From positions 248,001-312,000 of the forward strand of contig NZ_JACWUN010000001.1 of NCBI RefSeq assembly GCF_014773365.1: a stretch of 64,000 nt of DNA. Direction: 5' to 3'. Below, piece by piece: positions 1 to 8,849 of the stretch. Under the pieces are notes generated by a model. It was not told the origin of the DNA, ran no database searches, and saw only the letters and a list, made by a program, of their open reading frames with translations. Both the position numbers and the translations under genes were made by a program. Source of the stretch: Pelovirga terrestris. Its GTDB lineage: Bacteria > Desulfobacterota > Desulfuromonadia > Desulfuromonadales > Geopsychrobacteraceae. How positions within the stretch are numbered: position 1 is the first letter of the stretch; the number at the start of each line of letters is the position of its first letter.

Positions 1-69
1 GCCGTCAACGGCGTGCACGACCTGCCCACGGCCATGAAAAGTTTTCTTCAGATCGATGGTCTTAATCAC
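1..69 (-). CDS. ABC transporter ATP-binding protein, N-terminal fragment
   Basis: Only the first 23 codons lie in the window; the gene continues past its left edge. Reading starts at a GTG that overlaps the last 8 bases of the upstream permease gene, so the two are translationally coupled. The visible peptide begins MIKTIDLKKTF and continues with a short loop and the start of a second strand (HAVDG), the usual opening of an ABC ATPase before its Walker A loop. With the permease and binding protein next to it, this should be the energising subunit of a polar amino-acid importer. The Walker motifs lie outside the window, so the family call rests on the opening and on the operon. Confidence 0.65.
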   Translation of the reverse strand, partial: MIKTIDLKKTFHGRGQVVHAVDG

Positions 70-1075
70 TGACTGCTAGCCTCCGTTCAACCCAGGCAAT
101 CACCTGAGAAAGGACCGACGTGAGGGTAAGATAAAGGAATGCGACAACAAACCAGATTTCAAAGGTGGCAAAGGTCGAGGTGATAACTTCGCGACCGGCT
201 TTGGTCAAGTCGGTGATGGCAATGACCGACACCAGTGACGAGTCTTTGATCAGGCTGATAAACTGACCGGCCAAGGGAGGGAGCGTTCGTTTGAAAGCCT
301 GAGGCAGAATGATGTGGACCATTGCCTGAGGTGTGTTCATGCCCAGAGAGCGGGCGGCCTCCATCTGACCTTTGGGAATCGACTGAATCCCTGCACGGAT
401 GATTTCCGCAACATAAGCACCGGCAAAGATGGATAACGCCGCTATGCCCGCAGCCATACGATCAATGTTAAGCACCGTGCCGAAAAAGAAGTAAACAATG
501 AAAATCTGCACCAGTAAAGGTGTTCCGCGGATAATTTCAATATAAATAATCGATAATTGCCGCAGCGTAACGTTTTTGGCCAAGCGACAGAGGCCGGTAA
601 TCAGGCCGATGATGAGACCAATGATGCTGGAAATGGCGGATATCCATAGGGTGACCCCGAGGCCGTACAATAATGGGCCTATTTCCCACTTAAACGTCGA
701 GCCGATAAGATCCCCGGCAAAAATATTTTCATCGGGAAAAACCTTTAACGTATCAGAATCGATGACAAAGGACTCCACCTCATCAAATTGATTGCGGATG
801 GTTACGGTGGTTGAGTCACCGATAGCTTCAATCTCGATAACACGACTGTCGTAATGTGCCCGCTTGACGAATTCATGATGGTAAACGAAATATTGGGGAA
901 CACGGTTCCAGCGCCAGGCATAATTGACTTTACTGGTTGCGACCCAGAGCCCAGCGCCAATGGTACCCAGGATTAATATCGTCAATAACCGCCAATGCCA
1001 GTCTTTACGATAGCTGTTCACGTGAATGTTCACCCTTTTTGGTACGTTAAAAGATGGGAAAGAGCGGACATCCAT
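62..1075 (-). CDS. Polar amino-acid ABC transporter permease (HisM/GlnP family)
   Basis: Inner-membrane channel subunit of an amino-acid importer, 337 residues. A first membrane helix at about residues 28-46 is followed by an unusual soluble segment of roughly 80 residues (50-130). Then comes the conserved permease domain with five or so helices (130-330). The cytoplasmic EAA loop that docks the ATPase is visible at about 237-260 (EAARSLGMNTPQA...LPQA). Typical family members are 220-250 residues, so the extra length is the N-terminal helix plus insert. The insert is probably periplasmic and could contact the binding protein; that is inference. The gene lies between the binding-protein gene (upstream, 40 bp gap) and the ATPase gene (8 bp overlap), one operon. 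Substrate cannot be told; acidic or amide amino acids are typical. Confidence 0.9.
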   Translation of the reverse strand: MDVRSFPSFNVPKRVNIHVNSYRKDWHWRLLTILILGTIGAGLWVATSKVNYAWRWNRVPQYFVYHHEFVKRAHYDSRVIEIEAIGDSTTVTIRNQFDEVESFVIDSDTLKVFPDENIFAGDLIGSTFKWEIGPLLYGLGVTLWISAISSIIGLIIGLITGLCRLAKNVTLRQLSIIYIEIIRGTPLLVQIFIVYFFFGTVLNIDRMAAGIAALSIFAGAYVAEIIRAGIQSIPKGQMEAARSLGMNTPQAMVHIILPQAFKRTLPPLAGQFISLIKDSSLVSVIAITDLTKAGREVITSTFATFEIWFVVAFLYLTLTSVLSQVIAWVERRLAVSD

Positions 1076-1115
1076 TGTCAGCGTCGATCAGGATGCCCGC
1101 CCCTTAAGGAAAAAA

Positions 1116-1919
1116 TCAGTTCTGGATCTGCTTCAACCACTCATCACTGACGAACCACTTGTTGTAGATCTGCTCATAGGTGCCGTCGCTTTTAATCTGG
1201 TTGAGGAAGTTGTTGAGCCAGTTAAGAAAATCGTAATTGCCGCGGCGGATTGCCCAGGCCAGGGGCTCATGGGTGAAAGGCTCATCAAGAAACACCAGAC
1301 TACCATCATTACGCTGAGCGTTAGTAATAGAGAGCAGCGGAAGGTCATAAACAACCGCGTGAACCTTGCCGTTGAGCATGTCGAGTACTGCTTCCTGCTC
1401 GGTTTCAAAAGAAACGTACTGAGCGCGCGGGATCATCCGCTGAACCGCTTGCTCGCCGGTCGTGCCGAGTTTTGACGAGACCTTGTATTTGGGATCGTTC
1501 AGATCGCGGTACGACTTGACCTCATCAGCGATTTCCTTACGGATCAGCACAGTCTGGCCGACAACGATGTAGGGATCGGCAAAGTTAACCGACAGGTTAC
1601 GCTGCTGGGTCAGGGTCATGCCGCTCATGATGATATCAAACTTGTCGGTCAGCAGGGCGGGAATGATACCATCCCAGGCGGTGCTGACCAATTCCAGCTT
1701 GACCCCCATGGCATTGGCCATGCGGCGGGCGATATCCACATCGAAGCCGATAATCTCACCACGCTGGTTGGTTAATTCAAACGGCATGTACCCGGGTTCC
1801 ATGCCGACCCGCAACACGCCGCGCTTTACTATCTCGTCAAGGACGTCGGCAGTAGCGAGGGCAGGAGCCAGTAAACTGACAGACAACAGACAAGCCAGCA
1901 TGATTTTTACAATGTTCAT
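1116..1919 (-). CDS. Periplasmic amino-acid-binding protein (SBP family 3)
   Basis: Solute-binding protein of the ABC importer encoded downstream, 267 residues. Residues 1-24 form a signal peptide (basic MNIVK, hydrophobic core, cleavage near ALATA-DV). The mature part opens with the family signature RVGMEPGYMPFE, in which an early aromatic and an acidic residue line the ligand pocket. It continues with IIGFDVDIARRMA, the standard lobe I motif of the PBPb/SBP_bac_3 fold. The start is supported by a strong GGAGGATGATCG ribosome-binding region. The gene leads the operon SBP-permease-ATPase. An inverted repeat 32 bp upstream (1951-1978) may be an operator. The precise amino acid bound is not predictable by eye. 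Confidence 0.93.
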   Translation of the reverse strand: MNIVKIMLACLLSVSLLAPALATADVLDEIVKRGVLRVGMEPGYMPFELTNQRGEIIGFDVDIARRMANAMGVKLELVSTAWDGIIPALLTDKFDIIMSGMTLTQQRNLSVNFADPYIVVGQTVLIRKEIADEVKSYRDLNDPKYKVSSKLGTTGEQAVQRMIPRAQYVSFETEQEAVLDMLNGKVHAVVYDLPLLSITNAQRNDGSLVFLDEPFTHEPLAWAIRRGNYDFLNWLNNFLNQIKSDGTYEQIYNKWFVSDEWLKQIQN

Positions 1920-1950
1920 CGATCATCCTCCATACTTAATCTAATGTTAT

Positions 1951-1978
1951 GTCAGAAGCGTCCTGGACCTCATCTGAC
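1951..1978 (-). promoter_or_regulatory. Inverted repeat upstream of amino-acid transporter operon
   Basis: Arms GTCAGA and TCTGAC enclose a smaller palindrome, GTCC-T-GGAC. It lies between the zinc-ribbon gene and the binding-protein gene, both read leftward. It has no T-run in the minus direction, so an operator or an RNA hairpin fits better than an intrinsic terminator. No known regulator motif is recognised. Confidence 0.3.
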
Positions 1979-2000
1979 GACGAAAAACTCCGTAAGGTAT

Positions 2001-2165
2001 TCAATAGGATTTGCCTTCATCGAGAAGTTCAGATATAGACATGCGGATTCCACACTGTGGGCACAGAGGCAGGTCTTCAACGGGTAGATAGATGATCTCA
2101 GTATAACGGCAGCGCGGGCAGACAACCTCGACGGGTTCCCGTTTTGATCGATCCTGGTGGTTCAT
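2001..2165 (-). CDS. Small zinc-ribbon protein, 54 residues
   Basis: A short gene of 54 codons. It has two CxxC pairs, Cys16-x2-Cys19 and Cys35-x2-Cys38, in contexts CPRC and CPQC that are typical of a single treble-clef or rubredoxin-like zinc knuckle. The spacer of 15 residues is hydrophobic and acidic (TEIIYLPVEDLPL). The N-terminus is charged (MNHQDRSKRE) and the C-terminus is helical (SISELLDE). An AAGG ribosome-binding site lies about 10 bases before the ATG. No family is recognised. By size and pattern it could be a nucleic-acid-binding or protein-binding zinc adaptor. It is read in the same direction as the amino-acid transporter operon, 81 bp upstream of it, and could share its transcript. 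Confidence 0.7.
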   Translation of the reverse strand: MNHQDRSKREPVEVVCPRCRYTEIIYLPVEDLPLCPQCGIRMSISELLDEGKSY

Positions 2166-2328
2166 CAAGGATCCCTTCTAGGTCAAGTAAGCCTGCCGCT
2201 TATTAAAGGTTGGTGGTATGAATGTGTTTTGATGGATTTTCGGCAGTCATTGTACATCGTTCTTTTTTTTCTTATATCATGTGAATTTCAATATAAACAA
2301 GCCCCTTCCGTTAACGAAGTACAATTTC

Positions 2329-3261
2329 ATGTCACTTTTTGATCCAGCTAAAATCAATCGGCGCCAACTGAACGCTGAATTGATGTTAATTTCAGTGACC
2401 CTGTTCTGGGGGGCCACTTTCCCCATTGTTAAGGATGCGATTACCGAAGTACCGGTTTTGTGCTTTTTGTGGGTTCGTTTTGCTATAGCCGCCTTGTTGC
2501 TTGCACCACTGGCGGGGCGATCAGGCTTTACTACCCTCGATCGGCGCGGCTGGTTGGCAGGACTTATCCTCGGGGGATTGTTGTTCTTGTCCTATTTGTT
2601 TCAAACCTACGGTCTGGCCCTGACCAGTTCTTCAAACGCCGGATTTCTAACTGGCCTCAATGTTATCTGGGTGCCGCTGTTGACCGGCCCGCTACTGAAA
2701 AAACCGGCAGCAACCGGTTCTAAAATCGGCGTTGTTCTGGCAATTATTGGACTGTTCATGCTGACCTGGCGATCTCCCTGGAGTGTTAATCCCGGCGATC
2801 TGCTGGTGTTGATCTGTTCGCTGTTTATTGCCCTGCATATCCTCGGTCTGGATGTGTTTACCCGTGGCTATGATGGCCGTGCTTTAACCTGTGTCCAGAT
2901 TGGGACAATGGCCCTTCTGGCAGGGGCAGGCAGTCTGGTATTTGAACCGGTGTCCTGGCCACGAACCTGGACCCTTTCCTTGTTGTCCGCGCTGATGATA
3001 ACCGCGGTGTTTGCGACAGCCTATGCTTTTTGGGCCATGACCACCTTTCAGAACCGCACGACACCAACGCGCGCGGCTCTTATTTATACCCTTGAACCGG
3101 TCTTTGCGGCAATTTTTTCCATCTGGCTGGCAGGTGACCGATTATCAACCTTAGCCTGGTTCGGCGGTGCCCTGATCCTCGCGGGAATGATAGTTGCGGA
3201 AGGGTGGAGTCTGACGGCTCGCCATCGCCGCCAACGACGCTCCCCTAACAGCAGTCCATAA
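2329..3261 (+). CDS. DMT-superfamily exporter (EamA family)
   Basis: Integral membrane transporter with two EamA repeats, 310 residues from the chosen ATG. About ten hydrophobic helices can be traced, starting with ELMLISVTLFWGATFP, the usual first helix of the drug/metabolite transporter superfamily. The second repeat begins near the middle (GDLLVLICSLFIALHIL). The tail is short and basic (RHRRQRRSPNSS), consistent with a cytoplasmic C-terminus. A GTG at 2281 would add 16 residues, but neither start has a convincing ribosome-binding site; the ATG is preferred because the added residues do not look like family sequence. Substrate unknown; relatives export amino acids or metabolites. It stands alone, with lepA starting 95 bp downstream. 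Confidence 0.85.
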   Translation: MSLFDPAKINRRQLNAELMLISVTLFWGATFPIVKDAITEVPVLCFLWVRFAIAALLLAPLAGRSGFTTLDRRGWLAGLILGGLLFLSYLFQTYGLALTSSSNAGFLTGLNVIWVPLLTGPLLKKPAATGSKIGVVLAIIGLFMLTWRSPWSVNPGDLLVLICSLFIALHILGLDVFTRGYDGRALTCVQIGTMALLAGAGSLVFEPVSWPRTWTLSLLSALMITAVFATAYAFWAMTTFQNRTTPTRAALIYTLEPVFAAIFSIWLAGDRLSTLAWFGGALILAGMIVAEGWSLTARHRRQRRSPNSSP

Positions 3262-3356
3262 CAATGGTGTAGGGCTTTTTCGTTTATTCTTTACAAGCAG
3301 AACATTACTGCTTAGGATGATAAACTTTTTAAATTTTAACTATTAATCGAGCCAAC

Positions 3357-5156
3357 ATGGACCTTACTAAAATTCGCAATTTTTCCATCATTGCCCACAT
3401 TGATCATGGTAAATCCACCCTTGCTGACCGTCTGCTGGAAGCAACCGGCGCTCTGACTGATCGAGAAAAATCAGACCAGTATCTGGATAAAATGGAGCTG
3501 GAAAAAGAACGCGGGATTACCATTAAAGCTCAGGCAGTAAGGCTGACTTATAAGGCTCAGGACGGTCAGACCTATATCCTCAACCTGATTGATACCCCGG
3601 GGCATGTTGATTTTTCCTATGAAGTTAGTCGCTCCCTCTCTGCCTGCGAAGGCGCTCTACTGGTGGTTGATGCGGCCCAGGGGGTCGAGGCCCAGACCCT
3701 GGCCAATGTGTATATGGCTATTGACCAGAATCTGGAAGTTTTTCCGGTACTGAACAAGGTCGATCTGCCCAGCGCAGATCCGCACCGCGTCTGTGAAGAG
3801 ATCGAAGAAATCATTGGTATCGATACCAGTGACGCTATTTTTGCCAGCGCCAAAGAAGGGAAGGGGATTCCCGAAATTCTTGAGGCCCTGGTGAAAAAAA
3901 TTCCGCCACCGAAAGGAAACCCGCAGGGTTTGCTGCAGGGGTTGATCTTCGACTCCTGGTATGATTCCTATCAGGGCGTTATTATCCTGGTGCGCATTTT
4001 TGAAGGTACCGTAAAAAAGGGGGACAAAATCCGCCTGATGCAAACCGGCGGCATCTATGAGGTGAACAAGGTCGGGGCCTTCAGTCCGCATCCAGTCGAA
4101 TTACAGGATCTTGCAGCCGGCGAGGTGGGGTTCGTTATCGCCGGTATCAAGGTGGTAGAAGATGCCAAGGTCGGTGATACCCTGACCCACCACCATCAGC
4201 CGGCGGCAAAAGCTCTTCCTGGTTATCAGGTGGTCAAGCCCATGGTCTTTTCGGGTCTTTATCCCATCGACAGTGGTGAGTATGACGCCCTGCGTGATGC
4301 GCTGGAAAAGCTACGCCTGAATGATTCTGCTTTTTCCTTTGAACCGGAAAACTCTCTCGCCTTGGGTTTTGGTTTCCGTTGCGGTTTCCTCGGTCTGCTC
4401 CACATGGAGATCATCCAGGAACGCCTGGAACGTGAATTCAATGTTGAACTGATAACCACAGCACCTACGGTTGTTTACCGGGTGACTACGGTCAAAGGGG
4501 AGGTGTTAAACGTTGAAAGCGCCAACATGCTCCCTGATGTCCAGATGATCCAGCAGATTGAAGAACCCTTTGTGCTGGCTTCGATCCACGTTCCCAATGA
4601 ATTTGTCGGAGCGGTGTTGGGACTGTGTATTGAGAAGCGCGGTATTCAGCGTGAAATCAAATATCTGACAGCTAATCGCGTGATGATTGTGTTTGAATTG
4701 CCGCTGAACGAGATCGTCCTCGATTTCTTTGATCGACTCAAATCCATCAGTCGCGGCTATGCCTCGCTTGATTATGACCATCTGGACTTCCGAACCAGTC
4801 GTCTGGTGCGCCTGAATGTTCTGATCAATGGCGACGTTGTCGATGCCCTATCGTTGATTGTTCACAATGACAAAGCCCAATACCGTGGACGTGATCTGGT
4901 GGCAACAATGAAGGAATTTATCCCCCGACAGCAATACGAGGTTGCAATTCAGGCGGCAATCGGCAATAAGGTTATAGCCCGTTCAACTGTCAAGGCGCTG
5001 CGCAAGGATGTGACCGCTAAATGTTATGGTGGCGATATTACCCGAAAACGCAAATTGCTGGAAAAGCAGAAGGCGGGAAAAAAACGGATGAAACAGGTAG
5101 GTAGTGTCGAGTTGCCGCAGGAGGCATTTCTGGCAATCCTCAAAATCAAAGAGTAA
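3357..5156 (+). CDS. lepA: Elongation factor 4 (LepA) translational GTPase
   Basis: Ribosome-associated GTPase that back-translocates or remodels stalled ribosomes, 599 residues, the family's normal length. The G domain shows the P-loop AHIDHGKST (about 13-21), the switch region [18 protein letters not shown] and [10 protein letters not shown]. The EF4-specific C-terminal domain is present ([46 protein letters not shown]). It starts at the ATG after CGAGCCAAC, which is a weak ribosome-binding site. It is followed without a gap by lepB, the common lepA-lepB pair of proteobacteria, so the two are probably cotranscribed and coupled. Confidence 0.98.
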   Translation: MDLTKIRNFSIIAHIDHGKSTLADRLLEATGALTDREKSDQYLDKMELEKERGITIKAQAVRLTYKAQDGQTYILNLIDTPGHVDFSYEVSRSLSACEGALLVVDAAQGVEAQTLANVYMAIDQNLEVFPVLNKVDLPSADPHRVCEEIEEIIGIDTSDAIFASAKEGKGIPEILEALVKKIPPPKGNPQGLLQGLIFDSWYDSYQGVIILVRIFEGTVKKGDKIRLMQTGGIYEVNKVGAFSPHPVELQDLAAGEVGFVIAGIKVVEDAKVGDTLTHHHQPAAKALPGYQVVKPMVFSGLYPIDSGEYDALRDALEKLRLNDSAFSFEPENSLALGFGFRCGFLGLLHMEIIQERLEREFNVELITTAPTVVYRVTTVKGEVLNVESANMLPDVQMIQQIEEPFVLASIHVPNEFVGAVLGLCIEKRGIQREIKYLTANRVMIVFELPLNEIVLDFFDRLKSISRGYASLDYDHLDFRTSRLVRLNVLINGDVVDALSLIVHNDKAQYRGRDLVATMKEFIPRQQYEVAIQAAIGNKVIARSTVKALRKDVTAKCYGGDITRKRKLLEKQKAGKKRMKQVGSVELPQEAFLAILKIKE

Positions 5157-5837
5157 ATGAGTAAATACATGGCCTTTTTCCGTAAGAAAAAAAAACAGGT
5201 TGAATCAAATAAACCCTGGTATCGCGAATGGTCTGAAGCCCTGATTATCGCTGTCGTTCTGGCACTGATTATTCGCACCTTCGTTTTTCAGGCGTTCAAA
5301 ATTCCTTCCGGCTCAATGCTCGATACCCTGCTGATTGGCGATCATCTACTGGTCAACAAGTTTATTTATGGCACCAAATTGCCCTTTAGTAATAAGCGCC
5401 ATCTGGCTTTGCGCAGTCCGGAACGTGGTGATGTCATCGTCTTTGAATTCCCCGAGGATGAAGGGAAATCGTACTTTCAGCGCCGTGATTTCATCAAACG
5501 CTTAATTGGCTTGCCTGGCGATGTGGTCGAAATTCGCGCCAAGCAGGTTTTTGTCAATGGCGAATTGCTGCAGTTTGAGCAGGAAATCTATCGGGACAGC
5601 CAGGTGCTGCCGGCTGCTGTCGGCCCACGCGACTACATGGCCCCATTCAAGGTGCCTGAAAATCAGTATTTTGTTTTAGGAGATAATCGCGATTTTTCCT
5701 TTGATGGTCGCTTCTGGGGGTTCGTTGACAATTCCAAGGTCAAGGGGCTGGCCTTTATTAAATACTGGTCTTGGGATGCCGAGGCGAGCCTGCCAGGCAA
5801 AATTCGCTTTAATCGTATTGGCCGTCCTATTCATTAA
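5157..5837 (+). CDS. lepB: Signal peptidase I
   Basis: Membrane-bound Ser/Lys protease that removes signal peptides, 226 residues. A basic N-terminus (FRKKKKQ) precedes a single membrane helix at about 27-46. The nucleophile motif PSGSM places catalytic Ser53, and FIKRLIGLPGD places the general base Lys114. The final box GDNRDFSFDGRFWGFV (E box) is intact. The ATG follows the lepA stop directly; a second ATG four codons in (MAFF) is also possible. Only one helix before the catalytic domain means the Gram-positive/deltaproteobacterial topology rather than the two-helix E. coli form. Confidence 0.96.
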   Translation: MSKYMAFFRKKKKQVESNKPWYREWSEALIIAVVLALIIRTFVFQAFKIPSGSMLDTLLIGDHLLVNKFIYGTKLPFSNKRHLALRSPERGDVIVFEFPEDEGKSYFQRRDFIKRLIGLPGDVVEIRAKQVFVNGELLQFEQEIYRDSQVLPAAVGPRDYMAPFKVPENQYFVLGDNRDFSFDGRFWGFVDNSKVKGLAFIKYWSWDAEASLPGKIRFNRIGRPIH

Positions 5838-5859
5838 ATAAAACTCGTCGTTTGCCCTA

Positions 5860-5888
5860 TTGACAAGATATTAGCAGCATTGTAGCTT
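5860..5888 (+). promoter_or_regulatory. Candidate promoter of the pyrimidine operon
   Basis: A perfect -35 hexamer TTGACA (5860-5865) is followed after 17 bases by a poor -10 TAGCTT (5883-5888) preceded by TG. It lies upstream of the PyrR attenuator, where a promoter is required, but the -10 is weak and the assignment is tentative. Confidence 0.4.
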
Positions 5889-5920
5889 TCAAAAATTACT
5901 TCACTTTTACCCTTTAAACT

Positions 5921-5943
5921 GATCCGAGAGGTCGGCAAGGGAG
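5921..5943 (+). promoter_or_regulatory. PyrR-binding RNA element (anti-antiterminator)
   Basis: The stretch GATCCGAGAGGTCGGCAAGG matches the conserved loop-and-stem sequence bound by PyrR in Bacillus pyr leaders, whose hallmark is UCC-GAGAGG followed by a G-rich strand and AAGG. It sits about 40 bases before an intrinsic terminator and 100 bases before pyrR itself. The expected mechanism is UMP-bound PyrR stabilising this hairpin, which lets the terminator form and lowers expression of the whole pyr operon. The match was made by eye; only one such element was seen in the operon. Confidence 0.75.
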
Positions 5944-5981
5944 AACCCATGTTTTACAATTCCCAAAAAAGATCCCGAACG

Positions 5982-6013
5982 CCTGTGCACATCAGCTGTA
6001 CAGGTGTTTTTTT
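5982..6013 (+). terminator. Intrinsic terminator of the pyr attenuator
   Basis: Stem CCTGTGCA / TGTACAGG (8 pairs, one G-U) with loop CATCAGC, followed by a run of seven T (6007-6013). It lies between the PyrR-binding element and the pyrR start, exactly where a PyrR-controlled attenuator needs its terminator. Confidence 0.85.
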
Positions 6014-6043
6014 ATGTCCTTTTTGTGGCAGGAGGTACTTGTG

Positions 6044-6577
6044 GTGACTGTAGCTGTTGAAATACTCGATCAGGACGGAGTGAATCGGGCACTGACCCGA
6101 ATTGCTCACGAAATTATTGAAAAAAACAAAGGGGTCGAGGATCTGGTAGTGATTGGAATTCGCACCGGGGGGGCCTATCTCGGCGAGCAGATTCAACAAC
6201 GTATCAATATGATTGAATCCGTAACTGTGCCCTTCGGTAGCATTGATATCACTATGTACCGCGATGATCTGGCCTCGCGTGGGCATCTAGCCGTCGGACA
6301 GACTGATATTCGCTTTAATCTTGATGGTAAGCGGGTCGTGCTGGTCGATGATGTTCTTTTCACCGGTCGAACGATTCGTGCCGCTATGGACGCGGTGATG
6401 GATCTTGGGCGACCACAGAGCATCCAGTTGGCCATCCTGATTGATCGTGGCCATCGAGAACTGCCGATTCGTCCGGATTATGTCGGTCGTAATCTGCCAA
6501 CATCCCGCAATGAGCAGATCAAGGTTGATTTTGACGAACAGAACATTCCCCGAGCAATTTATCTGCTCAAAGGCTAA
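6044..6577 (+). CDS. pyrR: PyrR: pyr operon attenuator and uracil phosphoribosyltransferase
   Basis: RNA-binding regulator of pyrimidine synthesis that also converts uracil and PRPP to UMP, 177 residues. The PRPP-binding loop VVLVDDVLFTGRTIRA is clear, as are the type I phosphoribosyltransferase elements VVIGIRTGGAYLGE and, near the end, RDDLASRGHL and PDYVGRNLPTS. The start is a GTG with a strong AGGAGG (6030-6035) eight bases upstream; a GTG one codon earlier and an ATG at 6014, which overlaps the attenuator's T-run, are less likely. It leads pyrR-pyrB-pyrC-carA-carB-carB. A PyrR-type leader just upstream supports autoregulation. Confidence 0.96.
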   Translation: MTVAVEILDQDGVNRALTRIAHEIIEKNKGVEDLVVIGIRTGGAYLGEQIQQRINMIESVTVPFGSIDITMYRDDLASRGHLAVGQTDIRFNLDGKRVVLVDDVLFTGRTIRAAMDAVMDLGRPQSIQLAILIDRGHRELPIRPDYVGRNLPTSRNEQIKVDFDEQNIPRAIYLLKG

Positions 6578-6592
6578 CGGCGGAGGATCATC

Positions 6593-7528
6593 ATGAATTT
6601 TAATCCAAAACATATTCTGGGCATCAAAGATCTATCAGCGGCTGAAATCCATTTTATTCTCGATAGCGCTGCCAGCTTCAAAGAGATCAACAGCCGCCAG
6701 ATCAAGAAAGTACCGACCCTGCGTGGCAAAACCATCGTCAACCTGTTTTTCGAAGCCAGTACCCGCACCCGCACTTCCTTTGAGATCGCCGGCAAACGTC
6801 TTTCCGCCGATACCATTAACATCAGCGCGTCATCTTCATCCGTGGTTAAAGGGGAAACCCTCGAAGATACGGCCAAAAATATTGAAGCTATGCACCCTGA
6901 TATCATCGTGATGCGCCACAGTGCTTCCGGTGCCTGTGACTATCTTGCCCAACGCCTAAAGTGCTCGGTCATTAATGCCGGCGATGGTACCCATGAGCAT
7001 CCCAGTCAGGCGCTGCTTGATGTCTTTACTATCCGTCAGCACAAAGAGAAGATCGAGGGTCTTACCGTAACCATCGCCGGCGATGTTACCCACAGCCGGG
7101 TGGTACGCTCTAATATCTATTGCCTGACCAAGCTCGGTGCCAAAGTACGGGTGGCCGGTCCGCGTACCATGTTGCCGCCGGGGTTGGAAAAGCTGGGGTG
7201 TGAAGTTTATACCGATCTGCGTGAAGCCATTCGTGACGTTGACTGTATCATGATGCTACGCATTCAACGCGAACGTCAGGGCAAAACCCTGATTCCGTCA
7301 TTACGCGAATATGCCCGCTTTTATGGTTTAAATCCGGAAAACATCAAACTCGCCAAACCGGATGTCATTGTCCTGCATCCGGGGCCGATGAATCGTGGCG
7401 TGGAGATTTCATCCCAGGTTGCCGACGGTCCTCACAATGTTATTCTCGATCAGGTTGAAAATGGTGTTGCTGTGCGCATGGCACTTTTATACCTGGTTTC
7501 CGGTGGTGAACCCCTTCAGCAGAATTAA
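6593..7528 (+). CDS. pyrB: Aspartate carbamoyltransferase catalytic subunit
   Basis: Catalyses carbamoyl phosphate + aspartate to N-carbamoylaspartate, the committed step of pyrimidine synthesis; 311 residues, normal length. The carbamoyl-phosphate signature [15 protein letters not shown] is at about 52-66, and the aspartate/240s loop region ends in [26 protein letters not shown] ribosome-binding site precedes the ATG, 15 bp after pyrR. No pyrI regulatory subunit follows, so this is the class seen with PyrR control, regulated at transcription rather than by allostery; that last point is inference. Confidence 0.98.
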   Translation: MNFNPKHILGIKDLSAAEIHFILDSAASFKEINSRQIKKVPTLRGKTIVNLFFEASTRTRTSFEIAGKRLSADTINISASSSSVVKGETLEDTAKNIEAMHPDIIVMRHSASGACDYLAQRLKCSVINAGDGTHEHPSQALLDVFTIRQHKEKIEGLTVTIAGDVTHSRVVRSNIYCLTKLGAKVRVAGPRTMLPPGLEKLGCEVYTDLREAIRDVDCIMMLRIQRERQGKTLIPSLREYARFYGLNPENIKLAKPDVIVLHPGPMNRGVEISSQVADGPHNVILDQVENGVAVRMALLYLVSGGEPLQQN

Positions 7529-7549
7529 ATAATAACTTGAGGTATTGAC

Positions 7550-8821
7550 ATGAGAATACTTGTTATAAATGGGCATTTGATCGATCCAAAAAACAATATC
7601 GATGGTCAATCTGATCTGTTGATTGACCAGGGCAGGGTTGCTGCGGTTGGTACTGGCCTGCATGCTGATGATGCCGAGATCATCGATGCGGCCGGCCTCC
7701 TGGTGACCCCGGGACTGATTGACATCCATGTTCATCTGCGTGATCCGGGCCTTGAGTATAAGGAAGATATTATCAGCGGCACCCGTGCTGCCGCTGCCGG
7801 AGGTGTTACCTCGCTGGCCTGCATGCCTAATACCAAGCCGGTGATCGATAACGCTCCTATTGTTGAATACATCATCAATAAGGCGCGCCGCCATGGCAGC
7901 GCCAATGTCTATCCGGTAGCGTCGATCAGCCAGGCGATGAAGGGGGATGTCCTGTCGGAGATGGGTGAACTCAAGGCTGCCGGTTGTGTGGCTTTTTCCG
8001 ATGATGGGATACCGGTGGTCAATGGTGAACTGATGCGCCGCGCTTTTGAATATGCTGACACCTTTGGCGCCCCCATTATCTCCCATGCTGAAGATTTGAG
8101 TCTGGTGGGGGAGGGGTGTATGAATGAAGGGGAAGTGGCTACCGAATTGGGGCTCAAGGGAATTCCCTGGGTTGCTGAAGATGCCGCCACCGCGCGAGAC
8201 ATTATGCTGGCGGAATTTACCAACAGCCGTCTCCATGTTGCCCATGTCTCGACCAAAGGAAGCGTCGAGCTGGTCCGGCAAGCCAAGGCGCGCGGGGTCA
8301 AGGTGACCTGCGAAGTGACCCCGCACCACTTTACCCTGACGGATGAGGCGGTCCGAGGTTACAATACCAACGCCAAGATGAATCCGCCCCTGCGCCGTCA
8401 GGCTGACGTTGATGCGGTGCGCGTCGGTCTGGCTGATGGCACCATCGATGCCATTGCGACGGATCATGCCCCGCATCATTACGATGAAAAGAATGTCGAG
8501 TTTGCCGTTGCCCTCAATGGCATCGTCGGGCTTGAAACCCTGCTGCCCTTGACCATGAATCTGGTCAGGGATGGCATCATCAGTCGTCAGCAGGCGATTG
8601 CCCTGATGACCTGCCAACCTGCTGCCATTATCGGTATTGATCGAGGTTCTCTTGCCGTTGGAGCGGTTGCCGATTTAACCCTCATTGATCCGGAACTTGA
8701 ATGGACGCTGGTCGCCAAAGAACTCAAATCCAAAAGTAAAAACACCCCCTTTGATGGTTGGACCATGCGCGGTGCAGCCATAAGAACCTTGCTGGCCGGA
8801 CGGACGGTTTATCAGCGTTAA
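7550..8821 (+). CDS. pyrC: Dihydroorotase, type I
   Basis: Zinc amidohydrolase closing N-carbamoylaspartate to dihydroorotate, 423 residues. Metal-binding HVHLRDPG lies near residues 60-67, with GLEYKED just after. The later ligands appear in [24 protein letters not shown] and [12 protein letters not shown]. All expected histidines and the catalytic Asp are present, so it is an active form and not a pseudo-dihydroorotase. It starts 21 bp after pyrB with a GAGGTATTGAC leader. Expression follows the pyr attenuator. Confidence 0.97.
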   Translation: MRILVINGHLIDPKNNIDGQSDLLIDQGRVAAVGTGLHADDAEIIDAAGLLVTPGLIDIHVHLRDPGLEYKEDIISGTRAAAAGGVTSLACMPNTKPVIDNAPIVEYIINKARRHGSANVYPVASISQAMKGDVLSEMGELKAAGCVAFSDDGIPVVNGELMRRAFEYADTFGAPIISHAEDLSLVGEGCMNEGEVATELGLKGIPWVAEDAATARDIMLAEFTNSRLHVAHVSTKGSVELVRQAKARGVKVTCEVTPHHFTLTDEAVRGYNTNAKMNPPLRRQADVDAVRVGLADGTIDAIATDHAPHHYDEKNVEFAVALNGIVGLETLLPLTMNLVRDGIISRQQAIALMTCQPAAIIGIDRGSLAVGAVADLTLIDPELEWTLVAKELKSKSKNTPFDGWTMRGAAIRTLLAGRTVYQR

Positions 8822-8849
8822 CGCCAAACAACATTCCATAGAGGCGCAA

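Noticed and set aside
7487-8617. Long frame on the strand opposite pyrC (376 codons)
   Set aside because: pyrC is an unmistakable gene with all active-site motifs; the opposite frame is a codon-bias shadow without a start site or family features.
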